NCBI GenBank assembly: GCA_961205875.1
Contig: OY540811.1
Coordinates: 21,197,248-21,261,247, forward strand
Direction: 5' to 3'
Source: Sialis fuliginosa
Taxonomy: Eukaryota; Arthropoda; Insecta; Megaloptera; Sialidae
Length of the DNA: 64,000 nt
Below, piece after piece: positions 26,096 to 36,300 of the stretch (position 1 is the first letter of the stretch; the number at the start of each line of letters is the position of its first letter). A model generated the notes under the pieces. That model saw nothing but the letters and a program-made list of their open reading frames with translations. It ran no database searches and was not told the DNA's origin. Both the position numbers and the translations under genes were made by a program.

Positions 26096-26337
26096 TACTC
26101 GAGACTCTCACTATTCGGCTATTCCTTGCACAAAAATGGCCAGATAATAGAGTGGGTCGAATTACTCTCAGTTAGTAATCTGGCAGTTATCATGTGACAT
26201 GACCAGAAATTCCTTACGAAAAACTAGCAAGGCCGGATTAGCGAATGTAATGATGCACGTAGGCTATCGCGGTGAGGATACACCGGACTATTGAGAGGCC
26301 GGATTTTCAAGTATCGGATTAGCGAGAATCTAGTGTA
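26096..26337. mobile_element. Tigger/pogo-like MITE
   Basis: The right end GGATTAGCGAGAATCTAGTGTA and the left end TACTCGAGACTCTCACTATTCGGC are degenerate inverted repeats. Internal CCGGATTAGCGA words recall the CCGGATAATCGA-type ends of pogo/Tigger elements. It ends about 360 bp before the first seen Mrtf exon. Confidence 0.5.
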
Positions 26338-26696
26338 TTAAAGGTGATGTTAAATGTTCCATCCAGTCTTAACGTCAGTTAATTTTTTTACACACAAGTT
26401 TTATTGGCGACTTTACTGAAATTGAGAATAAACGGACAACTGAACTGATCGTCTAATAAAACCTTAAGAGATAGGTTACTTTACAAATATACTGCAAAGA
26501 AAAAAAATCGAAGTAACAATTCTCTATACTCCATGTCATTATTTGTGATGCATATATTATTCAAACAAATTAGTAACTATCCAGTATCCACTAGGAAAAC
26601 AAAATACCCAATAATATAAAAAAATCCTTGTATATTTTAATTTTATATATTGTATTAAAATATAAATATAATTAATGTTTTTTTTAATTTTTACAG

Positions 26697-27110
26697 ACGA
26701 AGTCCACACAAGTAACTCGGGCGGCGGTGGTTGTGGCGGAGGAGGAGGGGGCGGTGGCTATTGGCTCATCCCTCTCGATCAGGATCTACATACGACAATA
26801 ACGGCGATATACCCGGATTGGTTCAAGACATCAGCGGAGTCCAAAGGCACTAGCACCACGTCTGCGACTGCAACAACTGCTGCAGGCACGCAGGCGGTGG
26901 GCGGCGCTAGTAGCGGGGGTGGCGGCAACACCAACAACGGCGCAGGACAGAAGAGCAAGCAGACGATGGCCGAGAGTAATAATAATACGATAACAGGTGG
27001 TACTGGAAACGGTACTGCAGCGAACACGTCCCCTAGGTCTCCGGAATCACCGCCTAAAGCGATCGTCGATACTTCGCCTTTGCAGAACGCGATGGACAAG
27101 AATAAAGAAT
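26697..27110 (+). CDS. Mrtf: Mrtf exon: Gly/Ser/Thr-rich N-terminal region
   Basis: The acceptor is a pyrimidine tract ending TTTTTACAG at 26696 and the donor is GTAAGT at 27111. The exon begins with two bases of a split codon and ends with one. It encodes a poly-Gly run (about 26,718-26,760), a conserved-looking WLIPLDQDLHTTITAIYPDW stretch, low-complexity Thr/Ala/Gly/Asn sequence, and SPRSPESPPKAIVDTSPLQN just before the RPEL region. Its GC content is far above the flanking introns. An ATG at 26675 lies in the pyrimidine tract before the acceptor and is not the likely start. Confidence 0.88.
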
Positions 27111-30100
27111 GTAAGTTATTGTTGGAACCTTAGATTAGGAAAGACTATGGATGCATAACAACCAATGCTACTCCGTATATAAAAGTGTTAAGTACCAAAA
27201 TTTTACGGCGGCCACCTTTTCTTAAATGTCACAAATATTCTTTAAATTACAATTGATTTTAGTATGTATGAGAGAATGATAGTTACAAATAGACGTTTCT
27301 CTGTTAATCAATTATCAGTGAAATACTTTGAAAGATAATAATATAAAATATTTATTATTAATTAATTTATTTTTTATTTTAATATAATTTTTTAAATAAG
27401 AAGAAAACCCATAACTTACTATACAAACAATAATGTTCATTATTTTCATGTCATTTTTCATTTAAATCACATTTATTTAACATATCGCTTTAATAGATGC
27501 ATTGAAATATCTAATCACCCATGCTCACGAACTAATATTTGAAAATATCGTACAATAGTGTATTGAACTGTCAATAATTAAACATTATGGGAAGACATCA
27601 GTGAATTGATAATATTATTAAAATTAAAAGTAATAATTATTGTAAATATTCCGTTAAAATGTCTTGCACAGTAATTAAATGAACTTCCGACCACCGTGGT
27701 TGATTATTAATCAGTCAAAGCACCCGAAATACTTGATTAGGACGTGCGTCGCATACAAGGAAGCTCAGAGACCAGCGCTTGTCCCGTTGTTTTACGTACT
27801 CACGTCTCTATTGTTGTTATTTTTACATAATCACTGTCTAATATCGATTTATTTGAAATAACTATACGTAGGTTTTTATATAAGATATGTTTAAAAAATT
27901 ATTTTCATTTCAATCTCTATACATATTACAAAAATATTGAAATATAAATTTAATTATTTTAAAAATTAACTAGTTTAAATAATATCTCATCCATGCGCTG
28001 TTCAAAAATAACACATTGAACAGTAAAAAAAAAATTTATTTCATTTATTGTTTTTTGAAAAGTTTTTCACTAATGAATGAAGATTAACAAATAAAATTGG
28101 ATTTGTTGCTTTGATTTCTGAACGGATCATATCACTCGACCGCAATGTAAAACTGATTTATGGCTTGAAATTATTTTAAAATATTCTGTAAAGCAAATAC
28201 GAATGAACCAATTTAAACATTATAATATAGTTTTTTTTTCAATGAACCATACTTGAATATTTTTGAGTAAGCATTACTTGCATTGTAAGAAAATCGTTCC
28301 TACAATGTATAATAAATTATTTTCAGTCATAAAAAAATGTTTTTATTTATTTTTTTTAAAGATGACTGAACTGGTTAAGAATTATGTTTATTATAGCCGA
28401 TAGCCGGATAAATATTTATATCGACCACATGTCGTAATAATTTTGAACCCGAGCTTGATATTTAGCATAAAATAATACCAAAATTGATAACTAAGACTAT
28501 ACCATCTTTTCTTACATGACAAGCCCCCAGAGCTATTATAGCTTATTTATACTGCCCATTTATTTATGTCTAGTGTCCAATTTCACCAATCTATGTTATC
28601 AGTATGTTTGTGTTGACAGCTTGGTACTCATCTGTTAAATAACAAATGCTGTATTCTGATTGGTACATTTGGAGATTTACAAAACTGTTAGATATGACAT
28701 AGGTACTTTGGTGAAACTGAGTGCTATTATAATTTATTAATATCTGAAATATCCTATCCTAAACTGCCATATTAGTACTTCTTAAGATCGCACAGATAAG
28801 TCAGTTTGAGTTTAGTCTGCAGATAAAAAATTCCTTTAACTAAGGTACTGGCACCAGTCTTGGATATGACCCCAGTAATAGCAATTTTTTAATTAAATGT
28901 ATTGAATTAGAAATATTTGTTGATATTTGATCACTACCATTTCTGAATATTAATCTGTATACATTTTACTGTCTTATAGCGTGATTTGATGACAATCAGC
29001 CAATAGGTGTCAAAATGGTTGACATTTAAACTGATTATTAGTATAATTTATTAATTAATTATTATATTATCATAGCAACTGCTTTACATTGCTGTTTCAA
29101 ATCTGACGATTCTTTCTTTTATATCTTTTGTGTCGTAGTACTTATAATTTTGTAATCATTAACAAGTGTCCATCACTGCGTGTTCATTACTGGTTTTCCT
29201 TTATCCATTACTGGAGAAAAATCATAAACAAAATAACAGGCTATAATTTAAAAAAAAACTATATGTGCGGACTGTGGTAATTAAATTGATTAAATAAAGA
29301 GTTACTTGTTTTATTAATAACATGAATTCATGATAATTACAAAAAAGAAACACGTCAATCACAAAAACAGTAAACATTGCTCTTACAGCGGCCATAACTG
29401 ATGCCAGTACCTTATAACAAGATATTTGACAATCTTTGGATTTTGTTTAGATCTCCGCGTACAAATATCCCTTCCATTCTCTCTATCGTACGTGTTGTGT
29501 TGCGATCGCGTACACCGCGTGCGTGAGTGATATGAAGCACGTGCACGTCGCACGGTGTTGTTTCCTTCCGGCCGCGACACACAGCTGATCGCGCGGCGGA
29601 CATCTCCCCGTGCACTGCACTCGCTGTTGACCCTTCCGTACATATCAGTAGCGCCGATAAAAAATATATTGATACTGGTACCATTATGTTGATTTTTATT
29701 CAAAATAGCATCAAGTCTTCATAAAAGACTTGATGCTATTTTTGAAAAATAAAATTGGATACGAATTGAAATCTTTACAAGGTATCAAAACTGTTTGACA
29801 GTTATTAATTATTATATTGTTTATACAGGGTGACCCATTTTAAGTGTCAACCACTTTTAATTTTTATAGCGAGGTTCTATCGAAAAAAAATTCAGACGAA
29901 AGTACTGTGGTTAATTTCTATTGTGCGACCTCCTCTTATTGTAAGAGGAGGTCACACAGTAGAACTGTGAGCAGTTATCCCAACCCTTGCTCTAGTGAGG
30001 GCACAAAAAATGGTTTTTCTAAGAAATAGCTGCATTCTTTTGACTTCTGCAAAAATATAAATTAAAGATTGTAATATAAAAACTAATTAAAATTAAATAA

Positions 30101-33100
30101 TAGAAAAGTAATTGAGCAAATTAAGAAAGAATTGAAAAGAATTTTTTTTTACATATTAATATCCTCCACCACTGGTCTATTACTTAAATATTCAATAACT
30201 GATCATTCATTCACCTATCATTTGTTGTCACTGTTAGTTTAAGAATTCTTCTTGCAAATATAAACAGGTCTGTGAAGTTTCACCATGAAATTTATTAGAT
30301 AATAAACAATGTGTTAAAAATATATATTAATAAATATATTTTTCTTACAGCACTGAAAGTGAAATTGATGTTACGAAGACCAATCAATCAACTTGTAGCT
30401 CAAGGAATATTGCCCCGTAAGTTTGGATTTAATTTTATTATATAATTAGGAAAATATTCAAAAGAATTAATTGAAAATTAAATTATTGTATTAAATTTAA
30501 TTAATTTATGCACGAAATTAATATATTTTTTATAAATATTTTTTATTGGTGAAAAGGAACTTCAAAAAAGTTAATAAATGTTAACTATATATATTTATTT
30601 TGTAGTAATTTATATTTGTTCTTTTAGCATTAAAAACCCCACCGGCATTTCATGACCAACGACGACAACTCGAACGTGCCAAAACAGGAGATATGCTTAA
30701 AGCAAAAATCCAACAACGCCCAGCGAGAGTAGAACTTGAACGAAGACATATCCTAGAACCTACAGGAGCACCCATTGATCCATCACTTGTAGAACGACAA
30801 CGCATGCTAAAGAAAGCTAGATTAGCAGATCAGTTAAATGACCAATTATCACATAGACCGGGTCCTTTAGAGTTAATACAAAAAAATATCCTCCATACTG
30901 AAGAACCAATCGAACAAGCTGTAAAAGCTGGAAAAATTCCTTTTAAAGCCACTTGCGAGGGTCAAGTTACAAAACCCCAGCATCCACTTAGTTATGTAAG
31001 TTTAGAAGATGATTCACAAAGTTCAGAAGGGGGAAATGGACCTGGTAGTGCGGGTAGTAGTAGTGATGTGTTAGAATCCGCAGCAAAATCAGCCGGAATA
31101 GTTGTTTCACTAGCTGTACCTGTAACACAATCACAAACACAAGCACCAGCTACAATATCATTTGCAGAATTATGTCAGTCAGTGAGTGCTGGCCTATTAC
31201 CCCTCGCACCTGCACCTGTTACCTTTCCCCCTGCACCAAGTCCAGCACCCTCCAGTAGTTTAAGTCCACTTTCCTCATTAGCATCACCAGCAACACCTCA
31301 AACTCCACAAACGCCTAGAGCTCAACCTTCACCGGCACCGGGAAAAGATAAAAATAGAAAAAAGTCAAAATTAAAAAGTCAGCCCAAAACACGTACTATT
31401 AAATTCCATGAATATAAAGGACCACCGAATGCGCAAAAAAATAATTCCACATCAGCAAATAATGCTGGAGAAACATCGTATGAATTGTTATTGCAGCAAC
31501 AACAGTTATTCTTGCAATGGCAATTAGAGTGGCAACATAAATACCCTCAGATTATTTTACCTGCTGCACAGAAAACATCATCATCAGATGATGCTACACC
31601 AGCAGGCAGTCCGCCCTCATCTTCATCTAATTCACAATGTGAAATACCACCTTCAGTACCTAGGCCATTGGGTCGGCTGGAAGACATGAAGGTAATTGAT
31701 TTTAAATTTGTTGAATTCATATTTAAAAATATAAAACTAATGATTAAATTACCTTCACAGGTGAGCGATTTGAAAGCAGAACTAAAACGCCGAAACTTGC
31801 CAGTATCGGGATCCAAACCCCAGTTAATTGAAAGGTTAAAACCTTTCACAGAACCAGTAACACATAGTGGTCATATAATAATGGATACACCTCCACCTCC
31901 GACACCTAGTGATGAATCACAAGGTGAAGATGATAATCACTCTCAAGCATCACCTGCCAGTAGTGATCATGGCATGGATATTGTTCCAGAATCACCTGCA
32001 TCATTTAAACAAACTAATGAAGACATTGTTCGTGAACAACAACGAAAAATAGAAGAATTGCAACGTGAACTCACCAGATCTCAATTGCAATTACAACAAG
32101 TTAGAAATGGTGTGATTCCTACAACGGAACAAAAGCTTGCATTACAGCATCACGTACAAGCAAGGCAAGCATTGAGACAACAGAAAAATGCTGTGTTTCA
32201 AAATGTTGCTAAAAATGCAAATCTGAGCGGCCTCGTACTTAACGGACATCAAGCTGCGATAGTGTTAAATCAGTTGCAGTTACACAAAGCCAAATTACTA
32301 AATGGTCAGACAGGTACGATATCAAACTTCCTCAGTGCTATTCCAATAGTTCCCGCGGCCGTAATCGCTACAACGACCGCACCTCCTGAATTAGTACAAA
32401 TGTCACGGCCACAAGAGGACCCTCAGGCAGTGACAAAAGTGCAGATACAAACAAACCATGAAGTGCAACAAATTCCAGAACCCCCTCCACCGCCTCCCCC
32501 TCCACCACCCCTCCCTCTTCCCATACCACAGTTTGAAAATGATGCACCTCCAAGAGTTGAAAAGAGTAATGTCAAAAGCCAAATAGTGGATGATGTATTA
32601 GAAATATTAATCAAAAATGGGGAACTCCCTCCGAGCGCTGCCAACGATCCTCCGACTCCGAATTGCGATATTCTACAAACGTCTCCTTTAATCTCACAGA
32701 ACATAGCTGAGCAACCACACAATGAGATATCTCAGGCTATATCAGATCAGATGTCACAAGAGTTATCACAAGCAATTGCAAACGCATCGCAGATGAATAA
32801 TACCACACCGCATTCACCCCATAGTCCGCTGAGTGGACTCGATGCCCTTTTGATGACTCAGACACCAAATGATCTCAAAGATTTGGCACTCGATCTAGAT
32901 ACTTTGGATGCTGTTGATTTCTCAGCACTAGATATGGAACTAGATCGACAAACAAGTCATGATGAGACAAATAATCAGAATGTTAATGATGAACAATTAA
33001 TGGATCATCAGCAAATAGAACAAGTCGAACATCAGCACCACACAGATCACCAGCAAATGGATCATCAACAATCCGATAATCACCAAAGTGAAATGATGGA

Positions 33101-33350
33101 CGTGTGTAACGACATGCACATGGATATGGATAGTTCGGATTGGCTAGACTCGTTGATGCATTCTGAAACATCACAGACTCTACCTACGATGATTACGACA
33201 AACGAGTACAGTGCTCCCTACGATCCACTCCTCGGTAATAGTTTATTACAAGATCCATTTGATCTGTTTGGACTGGATGATTTTCGTGGTGCCATACCCG
33301 ATCTTTCGACGACGACCATGTCATGGGACAAACTGGACTTTGCAGCGTGA
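26697..33350 (+). CDS. Mrtf: Myocardin-related transcription factor (MRTF), 5'-partial, four coding exons
   Basis: MRTFs are actin-regulated coactivators of serum response factor: G-actin binds the RPEL motifs and keeps them cytoplasmic, and release lets them enter the nucleus. Join 26697-27110, 30351-30416, 30628-31691, 31761-33350; phases agree (the first exon starts with the last two bases of a codon). This gives about 1,043 residues. Visible in order: Gly/Ser/Thr-rich N-terminus; RPEL1 (RPINQLVAQGILP, about residue 147); RPEL2 (RPARVELERRHIL, about 190); RPEL3 (RPGPLELIQKNIL, about 235); basic region KNRKKSKLK then TIKFHEYKGPP; Gln-rich LLLQQQQLFLQWQ; SAP domain (LEDMK joined to VSDLKAELKRRNLPVSG); coiled coil near IEELQRELTRSQLQL; polyproline; DDVLEILIKNGELP; acidic SSDWLDSLM; C-terminal SWDKLDF. 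The N-terminal exon(s) and start codon are missing. Family assignment is very secure; exact start and isoforms are not. Confidence 0.95.
27111..28570. other. Mrtf: Mrtf intron, first part
   Basis: AT-rich intron after donor GTAAGT. A GC-richer bit at about 27,680-27,810 (CCACCGTGGTTGATT, then ACGTGCGTCGCATACAAGG) has no recognisable coding content. The intron runs to 30350. Confidence 0.6.
28571..28727. mobile_element. Small TA-flanked MITE (TTTCACCAA family)
   Basis: Ends GTGTCCAATTTCACCAATC and TTTGGTGAAACTGAGTGC are imperfect inverted repeats, with TA on both sides. The TTTCACCA/TGGTGAAA terminus is a widespread type in insect genomes. Confidence 0.55.
28843..29412 (+). mobile_element. 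TA-flanked DNA transposon (570-bp family), copy C
   Basis: Termini AGGTACTGGCACCAGT and ACTGATGCCAGTACCT form a 16-bp inverted repeat with one mismatch, with TA on both sides, suggesting a Tc1/mariner-like nonautonomous element. The best preserved of three copies; it lies in the Mrtf intron just before the CpG island. No coding capacity. Confidence 0.82.
29455..29645 (+). promoter_or_regulatory. Mrtf: CpG-rich island in Mrtf intron, candidate alternative promoter/first exon
   Basis: Many CG dinucleotides (CGATCGCG, CCGCGTGCG, CGGCCGCGACACA, GATCGCGCGGCGGA) occur in an otherwise AT-rich intron, about 700 bp before the RPEL1 exon. A consensus donor GTGAGT lies at 29523-29528 on the + strand. 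MRTF genes commonly use several promoters, so a 5' UTR exon splicing to 30351 is plausible. Minus-strand open frames here look like shadows. Inference only. Confidence 0.35.
29702..29742. repeat. Perfect 18-bp hairpin
   Basis: AAAATAGCATCAAGTCTT (29702-29719), 5-nt loop, then its exact complement (29725-29742). It lies in the Mrtf intron between the CpG island and the RPEL1 exon. Confidence 0.85.
29743..30350. other. Mrtf: Mrtf intron, last part
   Basis: Contains the probable dispersed repeat beginning ACAGGGTGACCC at about 29,826, then AT-rich sequence up to the acceptor TTTCTTACAG. The following intron (30417-30627, 211 nt) is plain. Confidence 0.5.
29922..29958. repeat. 17-bp hairpin with 3-nt loop
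   Basis: Arm TGTGCGACCTCCTCTTA, loop TTG, complementary arm TAAGAGGAGGTCACACA with one mismatch. It sits inside a stretch starting ACAGGGTGACCCATTTTAAG (29826), probably a dispersed repeat. Confidence 0.8.
30351..30416 (+). CDS. Mrtf: Mrtf exon: RPEL motif 1
   Basis: A 66-nt exon between acceptor TTTCTTACAG and donor GTAAGT. It completes a split Ser codon, reads LKVKLMLRRPINQLVAQGIL, then ends one base into a Pro codon. RPINQLVAQGILP fits the RPEL actin-binding consensus, with Gln-Leu in place of Glu-Leu. The phase matches both neighbouring exons. Confidence 0.95.
30628..31691 (+). CDS. Mrtf: Mrtf exon: RPEL 2-3, basic region, Gln-rich box, start of SAP domain
   Basis: The acceptor is TTCTTTTAG at 30627. 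Reading completes Pro and continues LKTPPAFHDQRRQLERAKTG into RPEL2 and RPEL3. A Pro/Ser/Thr-rich linker follows, then a Lys-rich stretch (about 31,340-31,420) equivalent to the MRTF basic region, and LLLQQQQLFLQWQLEW equivalent to the Gln box. The exon ends LEDMK at donor AAG/GTAATT, splitting the SAP domain at a phase-0 junction. Translation could start at ATG 30693 only in an isoform lacking RPEL1; the reading frame is open upstream of it. Confidence 0.95.
31692..31760 (+). other. Mrtf: 69-nt frame-preserving intron inside the Mrtf SAP domain
   Basis: The insert is exactly 23 codons long without a stop, so the ORF runs through it. It starts GTAATT and ends TTCACAG, is AT-rich, has a branch-point-like CTAAT at 31737-31741, and encodes only hydrophobic/Lys residues (IDFKFVEFIFKNIKLMIKL). 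It sits between LEDMK and VSDLKAELK, which join seamlessly into the SAP consensus known from MRTFs. I infer an intron, normally removed; retention would add 23 residues inside the SAP fold. Confidence 0.9.
31761..33350 (+). CDS. Mrtf: Mrtf last coding exon: SAP domain, coiled coil, activation region
   Basis: The acceptor is CCTTCACAG at 31760 and the stop is TGA at 33348-33350. The exon resumes the SAP domain with VSDLKAELKRRNLPVSG and KPQLIERLKPF. A coiled coil follows (about 32,020-32,115), then a polyproline run (about 32,481-32,515) and the conserved DDVLEILIKNGELPPS motif. Next come an acidic helix-like stretch near DLALDLDTLDAVDFSALDMEL, a His/Gln/Asp-rich tract (about 32,990-33,100), and SSDWLDSLM. 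The protein ends SWDKLDFAA. The acidic C-terminal motifs match the layout of MRTF activation domains. Confidence 0.95.
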   Translation: MSDLKAELKRRNLPVSGSKPQLIERLKPFTEPVTHSGHIIMDTPPPPTPSDESQGEDDNHSQASPASSDHGMDIVPESPASFKQTNEDIVREQQRKIEELQRELTRSQLQLQQVRNGVIPTTEQKLALQHHVQARQALRQQKNAVFQNVAKNANLSGLVLNGHQAAIVLNQLQLHKAKLLNGQTGTISNFLSAIPIVPAAVIATTTAPPELVQMSRPQEDPQAVTKVQIQTNHEVQQIPEPPPPPPPPPPLPLPIPQFENDAPPRVEKSNVKSQIVDDVLEILIKNGELPPSAANDPPTPNCDILQTSPLISQNIAEQPHNEISQAISDQMSQELSQAIANASQMNNTTPHSPHSPLSGLDALLMTQTPNDLKDLALDLDTLDAVDFSALDMELDRQTSHDETNNQNVNDEQLMDHQQIEQVEHQHHTDHQQMDHQQSDNHQSEMMDVCNDMHMDMDSSDWLDSLMHSETSQTLPTMITTNEYSAPYDPLLGNSLLQDPFDLFGLDDFRGAIPDLSTTTMSWDKLDFAA

Positions 33351-36300
33351 CTGTTGTGAATGTCGTCATCTAGCTAGCCTGACAGAGGAAGTGAGTACTT
33401 AATCAAATTTAAATATTTATCTTGTCATATTGACATTATTTTCTGAGCTTGCATAAAGAATGATGTATATTTAATGAATATATATATATATATATATCAA
33501 GTAATGAAATTAGCATTATAAATTAAGGATGAGTGTAATTATCAAACTTATTTCTCCTTGATTGTTTAATTATGCAAGTAAAATCGACTGTGATTAGTAT
33601 AAATTATAATAAGGAATGTATTTAGATTTTAATACAGTATTTGTTATTTTCATTTATTTATATTTTATATTCAAAAAAACTTATATCCTTCCATTGATAG
33701 CAATGGTTATTTCGAGTATTATTATTTATTGATAATAGCTGCTTTATACATAAAGTGTATTTTGAAAAAAATAATTTTTTACATCAGTTCATTTGTTTAA
33801 AAAATCTTTAATGTAGTTTGTATAAGTTTCTTATACTGATTATTTATGAAAACGTGTTAGCTTCCTTTTACAACATAATTATTTTAACAGATTATGACAT
33901 TTTTATATAAAATATATTTATATTACATAAAAATTATGTATAAGTTTATGTTGATAAAATTATTTTGGATTGTAAAAGGAAAAGCATTTAATTTCTATAT
34001 TCAAAAGCAATATAATCTAATGGACAATACATTTGCTCAGACACTACTGTTAATTGATGTTTTGTAGTTGATGTGAGTTACGGCCTAGCGTAGTTAAGTA
34101 GTAGTCAGATGGAGAAATGGCGTGTTAAAGATGACGACCAACTCACTTCCTCCGTCAAAGTCTCGTGCCTTCCGTATAAAGCTGCATTCCGCTCTCTCTC
34201 TCTCTTAATGTACCACACGTTTAACGCGCCGTCGTGTGTTGTGTTGACATTCCAAGTGGCAGTAACATGCCGCCTGACCACTGGACCACCGGGACCATCA
34301 GCAACACATTCATTTGTTGTCGTTTGTCTCCGCCGCATAGCGTAGCGAGTAAATATTATTATCTATGATAAACAAGTATTTTAATGTGCTACTAATGTTT
34401 TAAGCTTGTACTAGATTTGGTTGGTTTGTAGAGAGGAACATTACAACTTTTTGTAATCTAAATTAAACGGAACAAAATAACCAATAAAATGTATTTAAAT
34501 TTATATTCATCCCAAGCAATATTTTATTGTGTACTTTAATATGTGTACTATACATGATTTGATGTATTATGGAATATTATGTACTATCTTTTTTATATTT
34601 ACATATAGAATATTAATATTCTAGTGTACAAATTGATATTATATACTCTGCGTAATTTTTTAATTTATGTAAACAATTTTATGTATTTGCTAAAGCTCGT
34701 ATTATGTGAAATCATAATTAATTTTTTGTATATTTTTTACAAATAAAAAGAGCTTTGTACTATTTTACAAATAAAAACATTTAATATAGCAGAGTTTATA
34801 TTAAATTTTAGCTGCAATAAAAATTATATATATATTTAATATCTAACATTTCTAATTATTGTGTTTAATTTTGATGTATTTTCAATAAATGGTTCTTAAT
34901 TCTTAACCTAAATAATCGGGCCTAATATTTTATACTTGTAAGTGAGATTTATTCATTTAAGCAATAATTTGGTTATGATGTTTTGTTAAAGTAATCAGTG
35001 ACTATTTTATATAATATATTGTTTAGAATGATGTGTGCCTTTAAATCAGCAGGGCTGTTTAGTTAAATGAATAGAAACATTTAAACTATTTTGTATAATG
35101 TCCTATTTTATACGTGTGTTTTGTGTTAGTATGTTAGACGTATAAACAATCACTATTTATTAAAATTAACGGGCTGGTTTGTTTTGTATCGTAATAGTGA
35201 TTTTGTATGAACTGTTTTTTTTACATTGTGCCAAATGCTTCGTGAATAAAATACATGTTGATATTCCGTTAAAGCTGAATCGTGCTTTATCACATGTGGC
35301 CTCGCCTCCATTAGCTTATTATAGATTAGCTCGTATATTTTATTTATAATCGTTTTCATTGTTTATTGTAATTATTAATGATTCCGATAAATATTTGCTT
35401 CAACAAAAATTCCATTGGTGCTCACAAAGAGGCTTGGCTGATTACTTTAGCTGTATATTGTATAAATATTAATAATATTTTGATGCAAGTTACTAATATA
35501 TGTTATAGTGAATAATGAAAGTTGTATTTTTCCTCTATAGATTTCAACCATGCAATAAGGAAATTTGTAAATATATTGTACATATTGTTTTCTTTTGCAT
35601 AAAGTAGTGTCACTTAAATATAAATAAGAAAATTTGTTATATGTTAATTATTAATATTATAAATATTATATATTATCAAAATATGTAAGTGACAATGTAT
35701 TTGTTGATATTACTACTTTTGCCTGAGGCAATTTGCTGCCAAAATACATTCATTTTTGTTGCGTATTTTTATTTTTGCCTTTTTAATCCTATCTGATCAT
35801 AACCCTGTATTATAAAACTCTGATATTCAGAAATATGTACATGTATTTGTATAAGAAAAATAAAACAACATTTAAAGATAAAAGTAATTTATTCAATTTT
35901 AATAAAAATAGGATTTATAACAAAACAAAACGAAATTATATTTACCCAAATATAATATGTATTTTGTATTGTCTTTATAATCTGAATTCATTTCATCTTT
36001 AGTGATTAGATAATTTATAAATGTAGTGCATTGTAATGAAATTATATTTTTAAACCAGTTAACCACACAGGAATAAAATTTATTATAAGCAAATTTTCAC
36101 ATAGAATATAATACAATAGCCAAAATATTTATATGATTGAAAATTGAAAGATGAAGCAATCAAATAATACTAACAAATACACGTTTTACTACGTTTGTTT
36201 GGAATACTGATAGATATCATATGAAGGATATTTTAGACTACATTAATAAAATCATATTAAAAGTTTTGAAGCAAAAATTAATACAATTATGAAATAAAAA

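Noticed and set aside
29383..29703. 106- and 90-codon minus-strand frames over the CpG island
   Set aside because: Arg/Cys-rich shadow frames overlapping each other and a transposon end; no family features.
30693..30695. ATG 30693 as the Mrtf start codon
   Set aside because: The frame continues upstream through a spliced RPEL1 exon and a Gly-rich exon in matching phase; it is at most an alternative start.
31692..31760. Treating the 23 codons IDFKFVEF... as genuine MRTF protein sequence
   Set aside because: Splice borders, AT-richness and interruption of the SAP consensus make an intron far more likely.
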